From: Flavobacterium chilense
Lineage (GTDB): Bacteria; Bacteroidota; Bacteroidia; Flavobacteriales; Flavobacteriaceae
NCBI RefSeq assembly: GCF_001602525.1
Contig: NZ_LSYT01000001.1
Span: 310,001-374,000 of the forward strand
DNA: 64,000 nucleotides
Reading direction: 5' to 3'
The position numbers and the translations under genes are program-made. Under the pieces are notes generated by a model, which saw only the letters and a list, made by a program, of their open reading frames with translations, did not search any database and was not told the DNA's origin. Below, in pieces: positions 17,282 through 26,862 of this stretch (position 1 is the first letter of the stretch; every line of letters begins with the position of its first letter).

Positions 17282-18598
17282 TTAGAAAGATACCTGACAC
17301 TGTAAAACAATCATTCCTAAACGATCTGACTGAGTGTATTTAGGATTTAGTGCGGTTTTGTCGAAAATAGCCCTGTTTTGATAATTTAAGCTAAATTTTG
17401 GTCCAAAAGTTCCTGTAGTGTAATAATTCGCTCCAATTTCGTACATCGTCATTGGTGTATTTAGTGCTTCTAAATCTGCAATTTGTGTGGCTAAATAAGG
17501 CTGAAAACGTCCTTTCTTGGATGGATTTTCTGAATTTTTAAACAGATAACCAACCTGGGCATAATAGATATTTCCTGTTCCAACACCAATAAATCCGCTT
17601 CCTGAGCCATTTAATAGTGCAGGATCTGCAATTGCAGGATTAGGAATAGAGATGAACTGTGTGTAGTTTTTACCATATTGCGCATTATTGTAAGCCGCAT
17701 ACGCCGTAATAGCTGAACCGTTATTTCCTATAGGACTATCATAAAAAACATCCAGTCCTAAAACTTTCATATCATCATGATGCACTAAACCTGAACCATC
17801 AGTATCTAAACGCCACATTGCATTTGCCTGTGTCATATAACCAAGACCAAGATTAAAAACTTTTTTTGTACCTAAATAAGTCCCTCTGTTGTATGCTTCA
17901 AGATTTTGTTCTTTTTCTAAAAAATGATAGGTTAAGATTCCTGAAAATTGTGCTCTTGGCGTTTCAGGACTTACAGTAGAATTAAACCCAATATTGTTGT
18001 TTGTATTTCTGTAAGGATTGGTAACTGCAACTCTATAGCTTAAATCTCCCAGATATCCCTTGGCATAAATACTTAAATTACGATTGCCAAAAGTAGAAGA
18101 TATATTGGCAATTTGCTGGTACATAGGAGTGTCTAAACTCAATTGTGTTGCTGAACTGTTTGATGAATAACGAGTAGTTCCGGATCCCCAGCTTGTTAAA
18201 CCGCCTCCAATATGAAGCTTATCACTAAAATGATATTCTCCTAATGCATCCATAACGGAAAGTGGTGCATTTGAAGGTCCGTTATTTTGTGTAAAATTGA
18301 TATTATTCTGACCAAGCTGAAGGTGGAAAAAGATATTGTCTGTCAGCATTCCCATTGCCTGCAGACGCAAACGCCTAATTACAACATCATAAGCATCATT
18401 TACTTCTGTTGTACCTATTTTACTTCCCGGATTCAGTTCTGTATATCTGCCCCAAATCTGAAGATTCATACCAAATTTGATATATTTTGAACCATCAGGA
18501 GAGATGTTGACTACATTAAAAGGTTTTTCCTGTGAAAGAACACTAATCGTGTTCATTATAATAAACAATAAAATTAAAACGATTCTAAGATGTGGCAT
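17282..18598 (-). CDS. Outer-membrane porin
   Basis: A 438-residue protein with a signal peptide (MPHLRIVLILLFIIMNTISV, cleaved after LSQ) and many alternating beta strands. The mature start GSKYIKFGMNLQIWGRYTEL and VVIRRLRLQAMGMLTDNIFF resemble the phosphate-selective porin (OprP/OprO) fold. The protein ends in a C-terminal Phe (IVLQCQVSF), the usual beta-barrel assembly signal. The substrate is unknown. It lies 36 bases downstream of the ABC exporter on the same strand, so co-transcription is possible. Confidence 0.82.
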   Translation of the reverse strand: MPHLRIVLILLFIIMNTISVLSQEKPFNVVNISPDGSKYIKFGMNLQIWGRYTELNPGSKIGTTEVNDAYDVVIRRLRLQAMGMLTDNIFFHLQLGQNNINFTQNNGPSNAPLSVMDALGEYHFSDKLHIGGGLTSWGSGTTRYSSNSSATQLSLDTPMYQQIANISSTFGNRNLSIYAKGYLGDLSYRVAVTNPYRNTNNNIGFNSTVSPETPRAQFSGILTYHFLEKEQNLEAYNRGTYLGTKKVFNLGLGYMTQANAMWRLDTDGSGLVHHDDMKVLGLDVFYDSPIGNNGSAITAYAAYNNAQYGKNYTQFISIPNPAIADPALLNGSGSGFIGVGTGNIYYAQVGYLFKNSENPSKKGRFQPYLATQIADLEALNTPMTMYEIGANYYTTGTFGPKFSLNYQNRAIFDKTALNPKYTQSDRLGMIVLQCQVSF

Positions 18599-18634
18599 TT
18601 TTGTTTTTAAATTAGTTAGTTATTTTCGCTTTAT

Positions 18635-20422
18635 TTAAGAATTACTAAATTGAAGGTTACTCAGGTTTTTGTACATACCATTCTCAAGATTTATCAATTC
18701 CTGGTGTGTTCCTTCTTCAGTTATTTTTCCGTTATCTAAAACTAAAATTTTGTCAGCATTTCTAATGGTCGAAAGTCGGTGTGCAATAATAATACTTGTT
18801 CTTCCTTCCATTAAAACTTCTAACGCTTCCTGAACTAATTTTTCGCTTTCACTATCTAATGATGAAGTGGCTTCATCTAAAATTAAAATACTTGGGTTTT
18901 TAAGCAATGCTCTCGCAATGGCAATACGCTGACGTTGACCTCCTGATAATTTTACTCCTCGTTCTCCCACCAATGTTTCGAATTTCTCCGGGAAACCTTC
19001 AATAAAATTAAGTGCATTTGCCTGTTTAGCAGCCAGCATAATTTCTTCGTTGGTTGCATCTGGTTTTCCGTATGCAATGTTTTCTTTTATTGTTCCTCCA
19101 AATAGAATTACGTCTTGCGGAACGATACTCATGTTTCCACGAAGGTTTTCAAGATCGTAATCGTAAATGTTTTTTCCATCCACAGTAATTTCTCCTGAAG
19201 TAATATCGTAGAAACGTAATAATAAAGATGAAATGGTAGATTTTCCGGCTCCACTTGGCCCTACAATGGCTATTTTTTGACCAAATTCTGCAGTGAAGTT
19301 AACATCTTTTAGTACCTGAATTTCTTTTCTTGAAGGATAACTAAAAGCAACATTCTGAAAAGAAACATTACCTTTTATTTTTTCTAATGGTGTAGTCGTT
19401 TGTGCAGCGCTAATTTTTTCCGGAGTTTCTTCCAGTAATTCAAAAACTCTCTCAGTAGCTCCAATTGCTTTTTGAATTTGTGCATATAATTCGGCAATTC
19501 CTCCAAATGAAGCTCCAACAAAAGTAGAGTACAATACAAATGAAATTAACTGTCCCACGCTCATTTCGCCGGCAATACTTAAACGTACACCATACCAAAC
19601 TACAGCAACGATAGCTCCAAACAAACAGAAAATAATAAATGATGCAAAATAACCTCTGTATTTACCGCCTTTAATAGCCAGTTTTACAACTTCGCTTATT
19701 TTTCCTTTATAGCGTGCAATTTCATACCATTCGTTTGCAAAAGCTTTCACAATACTAATTCCCTGCATGGTTTCTTCGACAATAACCTGACTTTCGGCTA
19801 CCTGATCCTGAACTTGTTTAGAATATTTTCTAATAAAACGTCCAAAAATCACAGCAGCAACAGCAACTAACGGTACAACTGCCAGCATCAATAAGGTTAA
19901 TTTCAGGCTTTCTGTTGCTAATAAGATCACTCCACCAATAATAAGTATAAATTGACGCAAAAACTCTGCTATTGTCGAAGTTAAAGTATCCTGAATCTGG
20001 GTAATATCAGCACTAATACGGCTGTTTAATTCTCCAACTCTTTTTTGGGAGAAAAATGTCATAGGCAATTTCACCAAATTGGTGTACAATGATAAACGAA
20101 GGTTTGCCAGTGTATTTTCAGTAAAATTCACAAAAAGTGATAATCTGAAAAAGGAACAAAAAGATTGTAAAAATAAAATCACAATCAGACCCAATGCAAT
20201 TTGATTGGCCTGATCACTGTTTTTGTTCTTTACACAGTCAATCAGCATTCCCATTAATTTAGGAAAGGCGAGGGCAGTGGCTCCAGTAAGTAAGAGAAAA
20301 ACTAAACCAACATAAAATTTCCATTGGTGTTTTCCAGCGTATTTAAATATTATAGTTGCTTTATTAAGGGAAGTAGCGGTAATTTTTGATTTTGGTAAAT
20401 CATTTTCTTTAAATCTTGCCAT
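18635..20422 (-). CDS. ABC exporter, fused permease-ATPase
   Basis: A 595-residue half-transporter read from the ATG at 20422. Six membrane segments lie between about residues 30 and 310, then a nucleotide-binding domain with Walker A GPSGAGKST, Q-loop SIVPQDVILF, signature KLSGGQRQRIAIARALL, Walker B ILILDEATSSLD and the H-loop AHRLSTI. It resembles MsbA-type lipid or drug exporters and should work as a homodimer. A TTG start 12 bases upstream was rejected because it lies only 4 bases from the predicted transcription start. Confidence 0.92.
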   Translation of the reverse strand: MARFKENDLPKSKITATSLNKATIIFKYAGKHQWKFYVGLVFLLLTGATALAFPKLMGMLIDCVKNKNSDQANQIALGLIVILFLQSFCSFFRLSLFVNFTENTLANLRLSLYTNLVKLPMTFFSQKRVGELNSRISADITQIQDTLTSTIAEFLRQFILIIGGVILLATESLKLTLLMLAVVPLVAVAAVIFGRFIRKYSKQVQDQVAESQVIVEETMQGISIVKAFANEWYEIARYKGKISEVVKLAIKGGKYRGYFASFIIFCLFGAIVAVVWYGVRLSIAGEMSVGQLISFVLYSTFVGASFGGIAELYAQIQKAIGATERVFELLEETPEKISAAQTTTPLEKIKGNVSFQNVAFSYPSRKEIQVLKDVNFTAEFGQKIAIVGPSGAGKSTISSLLLRFYDITSGEITVDGKNIYDYDLENLRGNMSIVPQDVILFGGTIKENIAYGKPDATNEEIMLAAKQANALNFIEGFPEKFETLVGERGVKLSGGQRQRIAIARALLKNPSILILDEATSSLDSESEKLVQEALEVLMEGRTSIIIAHRLSTIRNADKILVLDNGKITEEGTHQELINLENGMYKNLSNLQFSNS

Positions 20423-20444
20423 TTGAGTATACAATTAAGGTATG

Positions 20445-20474
20445 CAAATGTATGATTATAGCCAGTGAATACAA
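20445..20474 (-). promoter_or_regulatory. Promoter of the ABC exporter gene
   Basis: On the minus strand TTG (20474-20472), 19 bases, then TACATTTG (20452-20445), a perfect Bacteroidetes-type promoter. It places the transcript start near 20438. Confidence 0.65.
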
Positions 20475-20620
20475 AGCGATATTAAGAATTAGACATTCCG
20501 TTTTCGTTTTTTAACGAAATAATAAGAAAACAGTAAAAAATATTTCATTTTTAAGAAGCTGAAAAATAGCTTAGTACTAAAAAAGCTAAAAAAAAGTTTC
20601 ATTTTTTTTTAAATTTATAG

Positions 20621-20650
20621 TTGTAAATACAAAATCTAGCTGTAGATTTG
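20621..20650 (+). promoter_or_regulatory. Promoter of tRNA-Val
   Basis: TTG (20621-20623), 19 bases, TAGATTTG (20643-20650), an exact match to the consensus. Transcription would start near 20657, about 30 bases before the mature tRNA. Confidence 0.65.
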
Positions 20651-20687
20651 CACTCGCAATCAGAAACGATAGCAACCTAGTAAAATA

Positions 20688-20762
20688 GGGCGATTAGCTC
20701 AGCTGGTTCAGAGCACCTCGTTTACACCGAGGGGGTCGGGGGTTCGAACCCCTCATCGCCCA
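20688..20762 (+). tRNA. tRNA-Val (anticodon UAC)
   Basis: A complete cloverleaf: acceptor GGGCGAT pairs with ATCGCCC, the D stem is GCTC/GAGC, the anticodon stem CCTCG/CGAGG carries loop TTTACAC with anticodon TAC, and the T arm is GGGGGTTCGAACCCC. ACCA follows, so the CCA end (20763-20765) is encoded. The integrase gene starts 270 bases downstream in the same direction, making the tRNA 3' half the likely attachment site of the mobile element. Confidence 0.95.
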
Positions 20763-20806
20763 CCACTTATTTTAGGAATGATATTATAAAGTTCCACAAT
20801 CTTACT

Positions 20807-20842
20807 AAAAACCTGCAAATTTCGGATTTGCAGGTTTTTTTA
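20807..20842 (+). terminator. Terminator after tRNA-Val
   Basis: AACCTGCAAAT pairs with ATTTGCAGGTT around TTCGG, followed by a T-run. It separates the tRNA transcript from the integrase region. Confidence 0.85.
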
Positions 20843-20887
20843 TTTATATCTGTTTCCTCCAAAATTTTCAAAAACGCTCAAAATTAC

Positions 20888-20931
20888 ATGGCATTTTTAT
20901 GGCACTTTTAAATTTTAAAAAAATGTGCCAC
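20888..20931. repeat. Short repeats between tRNA-Val and the integrase (possible arm sites)
   Basis: ATGGCATTTT (20888) and ATGGCACTTT (20899) are direct repeats 11 bases apart, and AAATGTGCCAC (20921-20931) is an inverted copy of the same TGGCAC core. Similar clusters beside element ends serve as arm-type integrase sites in other systems. That role is inferred here. Confidence 0.4.
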
Positions 20932-21032
20932 AAAACAATAATTAAAATATTGATAATCAACATGTAAACTACGTTAACGACTTGATTTTAAGACGCTATA
21001 GCTCGACATTTACTCATTTAAATTGTTGAATT

Positions 21033-22376
21033 ATGATAGAAAGTAGTTTTGGATTAACCTTCTTTTTGAAGGTCCCACGAAAAAAAAGCAATCTTAGGTA
21101 TATTTACTTAAGAATTATCGTTGATGGAATTCCCAAGGAAACTTCTACAAAACGTAGATGGGATATGAACAGATGGGATCAAAAAGCTGAAAGAGCTATA
21201 GGTTCAAAAGAAGACGCCAGGATCATTAATTTTTTTCTTGATGCAATTGAAACTAAGATCAACAAGTACAGAAATGATTTGCTTTATGCAGAACACCCTA
21301 TTACCTCTCAAAAAATAATAGACTTTGTTATGGGACGACTAGCACCAAAAGTAAAAGTGCTTGAAGAATTCCTTAACCATAACAACGAATTACGTGCCCT
21401 CGTGGATGTGGGAGAATATGCTATTGGAACACATGAACGTTTTGAGATATCCAAAAAGCATATAAAAGAATTTCTCTTGTTCAAATTCAACTTGGAAGAC
21501 ATGGAATTCCGAGACTTGAATTATGAATTTATAAAAGATTATGAGTTTTATCTTAAGACAGTAAAAAGTTGTAATAACAATACTGCATTAAAGTACATTA
21601 CAAATTTCAGGAAAATTGTGAGACGGGCAATTGATAAAGAAATCATTAAGGAGGACCCTTTCAAAAAATTCAAAGGGAAAAAGACAAAAACCAAGAAAAA
21701 ACCACTCACAGGAATAGAATTGAATAAGATTGAGAATCATACTTTTTCTACTCCAAGATTGACTGTTATACGTGATGTATTTATATTCCAATGTTACACT
21801 GGCCTAGCTTACATTGATGCGTTTCAACTTAAGAAGGAAGATATCAAGATAGGCATTGATGGCGAATACTGGATTATGTCTGACCGTCAAAAAACAGAAT
21901 CAGCAACAAATATTCCATTACTACCCAAAGCTCTTGAAATTATAGAAAAATACAAAAATCATCCTCTTTGTCTTAGCAGAGGAACTGTCCTTCCAGTAAA
22001 ATCAAACCAAAAAATGAATGCTTACCTAAAAGAAATTGCTGATTTATGTGGATTGAATGTTATTTTAAATACACACAAAGCCAGAAGGACTTTTGGCAGT
22101 ACAGTTACACTTGCTAATGACGTACCGATTCACATTGTAAAAGAAATGCTAGGGCATCAATCGGTACAACAAACGGAAGAATATGCAATAACTGAGCAGC
22201 AGACAGTTGGTCGACAGATGATTGAATTGAGAAATAAACTAAATAAAAAAGCAGCATTCGACTCTGAGGATAGTCTATTATTTACTTTAAAGAAACTTGA
22301 AAATGACATTTTAGATTTAAAGAAAAAAATAGCCATAAAAACAGAAAAAATGGTTGATAAAATTTCTTTTAAATAA
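21033..22376 (+). CDS. Tyrosine recombinase / integrase of the conjugative element
   Basis: A 447-residue CTnDOT-type integrase. It has an N-terminal arm-binding domain (KKSNLRYIYLRIIVDGIPKE), a SAM-like core-binding domain (about residues 110-215) and a catalytic domain. Catalytic residues seen are the Lys in SDRQKTESATNIPL, H-x-x-R in NTHKARRTFGST, the His of EMLGHQSV and the Tyr of QQTEEYAI. The first catalytic Arg is missing: the motif reads CYTGLAYIDAFQL with Ala where Arg is usual. IntDOT is known for the same gap. It integrates and excises the element at tRNA-Val. Confidence 0.93.
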   Translation: MIESSFGLTFFLKVPRKKSNLRYIYLRIIVDGIPKETSTKRRWDMNRWDQKAERAIGSKEDARIINFFLDAIETKINKYRNDLLYAEHPITSQKIIDFVMGRLAPKVKVLEEFLNHNNELRALVDVGEYAIGTHERFEISKKHIKEFLLFKFNLEDMEFRDLNYEFIKDYEFYLKTVKSCNNNTALKYITNFRKIVRRAIDKEIIKEDPFKKFKGKKTKTKKKPLTGIELNKIENHTFSTPRLTVIRDVFIFQCYTGLAYIDAFQLKKEDIKIGIDGEYWIMSDRQKTESATNIPLLPKALEIIEKYKNHPLCLSRGTVLPVKSNQKMNAYLKEIADLCGLNVILNTHKARRTFGSTVTLANDVPIHIVKEMLGHQSVQQTEEYAITEQQTVGRQMIELRNKLNKKAAFDSEDSLLFTLKKLENDILDLKKKIAIKTEKMVDKISFK

Positions 22377-22578
22377 TTTGAAGTTACCAGCTTTCGAAAA
22401 TAAACCTGAAAACACCAACCTGACATTTGTTGTTGAACGATTAAATCATACTTATTCCTATACTTTGTTAATAACAATTTCTTGTTTTACGGTTTTCCTC
22501 ATATTACTTGCGTTTGCTTTTTTGTATTATTGTAAGAATATAATTATTTCAAAAATAAACAGAGTTGTCTACAAATAA
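22354..22578 (+). CDS. Possible small membrane protein overlapping the integrase end
   Basis: A 74-residue frame overlapping the last 23 bases of the integrase gene. It has one convincing hydrophobic segment (SYTLLITISCFTVFLILLAF) and a basic C-terminus, but its only possible start is TTG. It may be a translationally coupled membrane peptide or a chance frame. Confidence 0.25.
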   Translation: MIKFLLNNLKLPAFENKPENTNLTFVVERLNHTYSYTLLITISCFTVFLILLAFAFLYYCKNIIISKINRVVYK

Positions 22579-22700
22579 GCACGCCATAATAAGATACCAA
22601 ACTTTGGATAAAGGTTTCCATAATTTAGAAAAGAATTATAAACATCCTATTTTGAACACGATTAGTATTAAGAATTGTTAATATACATAGAAACTTTAAT

Positions 22701-25700
22701 ATGTTAGATAGAAACATCCGTATAAATAAGGTTTTAAGGGAACTAAATATTTCTCTTGAAAGAGGTGTCGCTTTTTTAAAAGAGAATGGAATTTTTATTG
22801 AAAGTAATCCAAATTCTAAGATTAATCAAATTGAGCATGAGATTTTAGTGCAGCAATTCTCTTTGAAAAAGAGAATTGCTGATCCTATAATATCTGAATG
22901 TAATTATCTGAATATCAATAATGAAAAAGCATCATTTACTTCTAAAGTTATCATAACTAATCAAAAATTAAAAGAAATTAAAAGTAATGTAAACCTTTTT
23001 ACACAAGGTAGCATTGTAAAGTGTACAATATCAAAAATTATAGTACCGTCTCAAATCATAATTGAATATATAGATGGCTATATAGGAAGACTTTCGTTAA
23101 TTGATATTTCTTGGTCCCTTCCTCAAAGTGAACAGGCATTTAAAAAGTATAAAGTTGGAGACACTATCGAATGTGTTGTTTTTGAGGTTAATGAAGCCAA
23201 TAAGCAAGTCATTTTAACTCAAAAGCATCTCGTTGAACCGATTAATCAAACGGTCAAGTGGGAAAGGTTAGAACGAGGACAAGAGTATGATGTAGAAATA
23301 ATTCAAAATTTAAATAATACCTATATAGTTCAAACCAAAAATAAATTATTTGGAATTGTTAGAAAGTCGCTACTTAATAACCAAACTGAAAATTTAAGAT
23401 TAAAAATTAATAGTAAATTTGAAGATTCAAGTTTAATCGATTTTATTCCATCACATCAAGAAAATGATGATGAAGATTTAGTAGAAGATTTAGTAGAAGA
23501 CCGTTTAAATTTTATTGAAGAAGATTTACAATCATTTTCTAAATTCAAAAGATCTGTTCTTGGCAAAAATGCTTCGGATAAACAAATTCAAAAATTAAAA
23601 AAAGGATTTGAATTAGACACTAACCTTTTTAGTAAAGACATTGATACTGGTGTGGTATTGTACTTGCAGTTTATACTTAATAGTTCCCCTTTTGAAACTG
23701 ATTTAAAGCAAAAAGCAATACCTTTTTATTTAAATCAAATAGAACATAATATTGAAAATGAAAAAGCTGTCCTTGAAATAGTCTCAAATAAAAAATATTG
23801 GATAAACATTAATAAACGTAAAGAAGAAAATAAAAAAAATAATAAAGAAATTATTGAAATACTTGATTTTTCAATTTATAATGAAGAAATCAATTTTTAT
23901 GGATTTATCGAAATACTTAAGGATAAAAAAAATGTAAAATTTGGGATAACAAATTTTAGTGTAGGCCAAAATTTAGGTTTTGCTTCAAGAACAAAAAAAA
24001 ACAGTACTAAAAATGGTTCATTTCTTTTTAATAATAAATTAAAAGTTATTAGTCCATTAACTCCTTTACCATTTGATAATTCTCAAAAAGAATTTCTTGA
24101 TTATTGTTTATTAAAACTAGAATGTTTTGAAATAGTTAATGAATTAAAAAAGGAAACTGGTGAAATATTAAAACAAGAAGGTAGAACTTTAGAAATAATT
24201 GATAAGTTTTTAGAGTATCAAATTAGTTTATTAGCTAATGATGCAGAAAATAATGTTTTTGTTGAAAATTTTGATAAGATAAACAGTAATTTCATAGGTA
24301 TTTCTGTTAAACTTCCAAGGGAAATTGGAGATAAATTAGAATTAGAAGAAGGTAGTGTAATAAATGTTAAACAGTATGATAAAGAAAAACTATCCAAATT
24401 GTCTGATGGTTTTATTTCGATACAAGAAGATAATTACATATTAAACTTCTACAAAGATATAAACCTCGAATTGTTACAAAATGGATTTTACCTTGATAAG
24501 AGAGTTTCTACAAAACAATTTGATATCCAAAGGGAAATAATAAAAGATTTTTTAGAAAAAAAAATCAAAATAGATCATATTGAAAATTTATTGGTCAATC
24601 CATCAACAGTTAAATTTCCTATTTTAAAAAATATAAAATTTAATAATGAAGATTTAATAAGGACAGAAATTGAACAACCTGATAATACTCAGGTTAGAGC
24701 AGTTAAAAAAGCTGTTGGAAATAAAAATGTTTTTTTAGTTCAAGGACCTCCAGGAACAGGTAAAACGACTGTGATTGCTGAAATTATAGAGCAGTTAACT
24801 GCTATTGGAGAAAAGATATTAGTTTCAGGTCAAAACCATGTTGCAGTAGATAATGTACTTGAAAAAATTGCTAAAAACCCAAACCTAAATCTTTTACGTG
24901 TTGGAAACCCTGAACGTATTAATAAAGATTTATTGAGATATTGCTACGAGAATCTTGTTAAAGAGTACAGGGAAGATTATAAATTGTTCATTAGAAATCA
25001 AAAAAAGCTAGCTGAACTATTTTTAGATTTTGTAAAAAAAAATGTAGATACTAAAATTAGATTGAAGGTTTATAATGAGAAAGTAAACGAAGTAATAAAA
25101 GAGTATCGTTTCTTACAACAAACTTTTAAAGATAAACACCATATTCTTAGAGATAATTTAATTGGTTTGTCCATTAAGGAGCTTTTCGAAACAATTCAAG
25201 CTTTAGTTAAATGGGATGAATCGTTTAGTAATGAAAGTGAAATTTTATTACAACCAATTATTTATAATTCCGTTGATGTCGTTTTTGCGACATGCATTGG
25301 TATCAAAGGGGATAAAGTTTTTAAAGAAAGTAATTTTAAATTTGATACCGTAATAATCGATGAAGCTGGAAAAGCTAATATAGCAGAAACTTTAGTCGCA
25401 ATTGAATTAGGTAAAAAAGTAATTTTAGTGGGTGACCAAATGCAGCTACCACCTTATATGGATAGTTCATTAATTGATAAAGAGGACCCTAAAAGTTTTC
25501 CTAATTCTGTTTATGGTCATGGATTTACTGAAAATGAAATTATACATGCTTTAAAAACATCTTTTTTTGAGTTTTTAATTAAAAGAATAGATGATAGTAA
25601 ATTCCCTTCAGAAAATAAGGAAATGCTTAATTATCAACATAGAATGCATCCAAATATTGGTAATTTCGTTTCAGAATCTTTTTATGGTTCTAAAGTGTTA

Positions 25701-26861
25701 ATGGGTAGTAGAACTCATTTAAATAAAATTGAATTACCTGCCCCTTTTGATAAAGAGGTCATCTTTTTTGATACTTCTAATTCAAAAAATCCTTATGAAC
25801 AAAAAGAAGATAATTCAATAAAGAATGATACTGAAGCAGAATTTATAGCCGAATTCATTTTACCTAAGCTTTTAGACAGCAATATTAATACTGAAAATAT
25901 TGCAGTAATTGCTCCATATAAGTTTCAGGTGGCAAATATTAAAAAATATTTAAATAAATCAACTTCATGTCAAAATAAAAATATTGACGTTTCAACCTTA
26001 GATTCATTTCAAGGTAAAGAATATGATATTATTATTTTTAGTTTCACAAGGTCAACAAATCATTCTATAGTAAGAGCTATTAATGGTAAGAAAAAATACA
26101 GCAAAGTAGGTTTTTTGGATGATGCAAGAAGGTTAAATGTAGCTTTTAGTAGAGCGAAAAAAAAATTGATTTTAGTCGGAAATGAAAAAACTTTAACTGA
26201 TCCCCGTTCTCATTTTGACTTAATTTTTAAGTACACAAATTTATTTGCAAAATTAGTACAGCTTAGCAAAAATGACAAAATAGGAAATTTTATAAATATA
26301 GCGGATTATCATAGTGTAACAACTCCATTTGAAAAATTATTAGATAAGTATAAAAAAGATGATGAAGTAAATGCCAATTTTAAAACTATTGGAGTATCAA
26401 ATGGTAAAAAATTTGGAGCTTTTTTTTATGTTGATGGCTATGAGTGTTTATTGCCAATTTCTTTTATGTCAGAACAATTTAAGAATGGATTAGAAAAATT
26501 AAATATTGGGGATGAATTAAAGTTAGTAATCTCAAGTTTTGATAAAAAAAGCGAACGGGTTACTTTAGGTTTTCCTAAAAGGAATTTAAGAAAAAATACT
26601 ATTATAAAGGAATCCTTTGCAGATAAAAAGAAAAGACTGTGGAATGTTAATAATAAAAATCTATTTATTGGAAATAAAATGCCTGCAAAAATTATTTCTC
26701 AAAAACATTTCGGTTTTTTTGTTCAATTTGAGAATGGATTTGAAGGGTTATTGCATAATAGTCAAATTCCTGAAAATATAATTATTCAATTAAACCAAAC
26801 CATTGAAGTTGAAATATCTGAAATTAATGAAGATAAAATGCAAATTAAATTAAAAATATAG
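22701..26861 (+). CDS. S1-domain / UPF1-like superfamily 1 helicase
   Basis: A 1386-residue protein, first of five coupled genes. An N-terminal segment of about 55 residues resembles the IF2-N fold (IRINKVLRELNISLERGVAF). An S1 RNA-binding domain follows (about 95-172). The SF1B helicase core shows Walker A GPPGTGKTT (682-690), DEAG (887-890), GDQMQLPP (911-918), YQHRMHP (978-984), DSFQGKEYD (from 1101) and RRLNVAFSRAKK (1143-1154). Two more S1 domains close the protein (about 1230-1300 and 1320-1386). UPF1/SMUBP2-type enzymes move on RNA or single-stranded DNA, and the S1 domains suggest RNA. Its role with the CARF proteins downstream is inferred. Confidence 0.85.
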   Translation: MLDRNIRINKVLRELNISLERGVAFLKENGIFIESNPNSKINQIEHEILVQQFSLKKRIADPIISECNYLNINNEKASFTSKVIITNQKLKEIKSNVNLFTQGSIVKCTISKIIVPSQIIIEYIDGYIGRLSLIDISWSLPQSEQAFKKYKVGDTIECVVFEVNEANKQVILTQKHLVEPINQTVKWERLERGQEYDVEIIQNLNNTYIVQTKNKLFGIVRKSLLNNQTENLRLKINSKFEDSSLIDFIPSHQENDDEDLVEDLVEDRLNFIEEDLQSFSKFKRSVLGKNASDKQIQKLKKGFELDTNLFSKDIDTGVVLYLQFILNSSPFETDLKQKAIPFYLNQIEHNIENEKAVLEIVSNKKYWININKRKEENKKNNKEIIEILDFSIYNEEINFYGFIEILKDKKNVKFGITNFSVGQNLGFASRTKKNSTKNGSFLFNNKLKVISPLTPLPFDNSQKEFLDYCLLKLECFEIVNELKKETGEILKQEGRTLEIIDKFLEYQISLLANDAENNVFVENFDKINSNFIGISVKLPREIGDKLELEEGSVINVKQYDKEKLSKLSDGFISIQEDNYILNFYKDINLELLQNGFYLDKRVSTKQFDIQREIIKDFLEKKIKIDHIENLLVNPSTVKFPILKNIKFNNEDLIRTEIEQPDNTQVRAVKKAVGNKNVFLVQGPPGTGKTTVIAEIIEQLTAIGEKILVSGQNHVAVDNVLEKIAKNPNLNLLRVGNPERINKDLLRYCYENLVKEYREDYKLFIRNQKKLAELFLDFVKKNVDTKIRLKVYNEKVNEVIKEYRFLQQTFKDKHHILRDNLIGLSIKELFETIQALVKWDESFSNESEILLQPIIYNSVDVVFATCIGIKGDKVFKESNFKFDTVIIDEAGKANIAETLVAIELGKKVILVGDQMQLPPYMDSSLIDKEDPKSFPNSVYGHGFTENEIIHALKTSFFEFLIKRIDDSKFPSENKEMLNYQHRMHPNIGNFVSESFYGSKVLMGSRTHLNKIELPAPFDKEVIFFDTSNSKNPYEQKEDNSIKNDTEAEFIAEFILPKLLDSNINTENIAVIAPYKFQVANIKKYLNKSTSCQNKNIDVSTLDSFQGKEYDIIIFSFTRSTNHSIVRAINGKKKYSKVGFLDDARRLNVAFSRAKKKLILVGNEKTLTDPRSHFDLIFKYTNLFAKLVQLSKNDKIGNFINIADYHSVTTPFEKLLDKYKKDDEVNANFKTIGVSNGKKFGAFFYVDGYECLLPISFMSEQFKNGLEKLNIGDELKLVISSFDKKSERVTLGFPKRNLRKNTIIKESFADKKKRLWNVNNKNLFIGNKMPAKIISQKHFGFFVQFENGFEGLLHNSQIPENIIIQLNQTIEVEISEINEDKMQIKLKI

Positions 26862-26862
26862 C

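Noticed and set aside
20423-20434. TTG start of the ABC exporter
   Set aside because: It lies only about four bases from the predicted transcription start, while an ATG 12 bases later is well placed.
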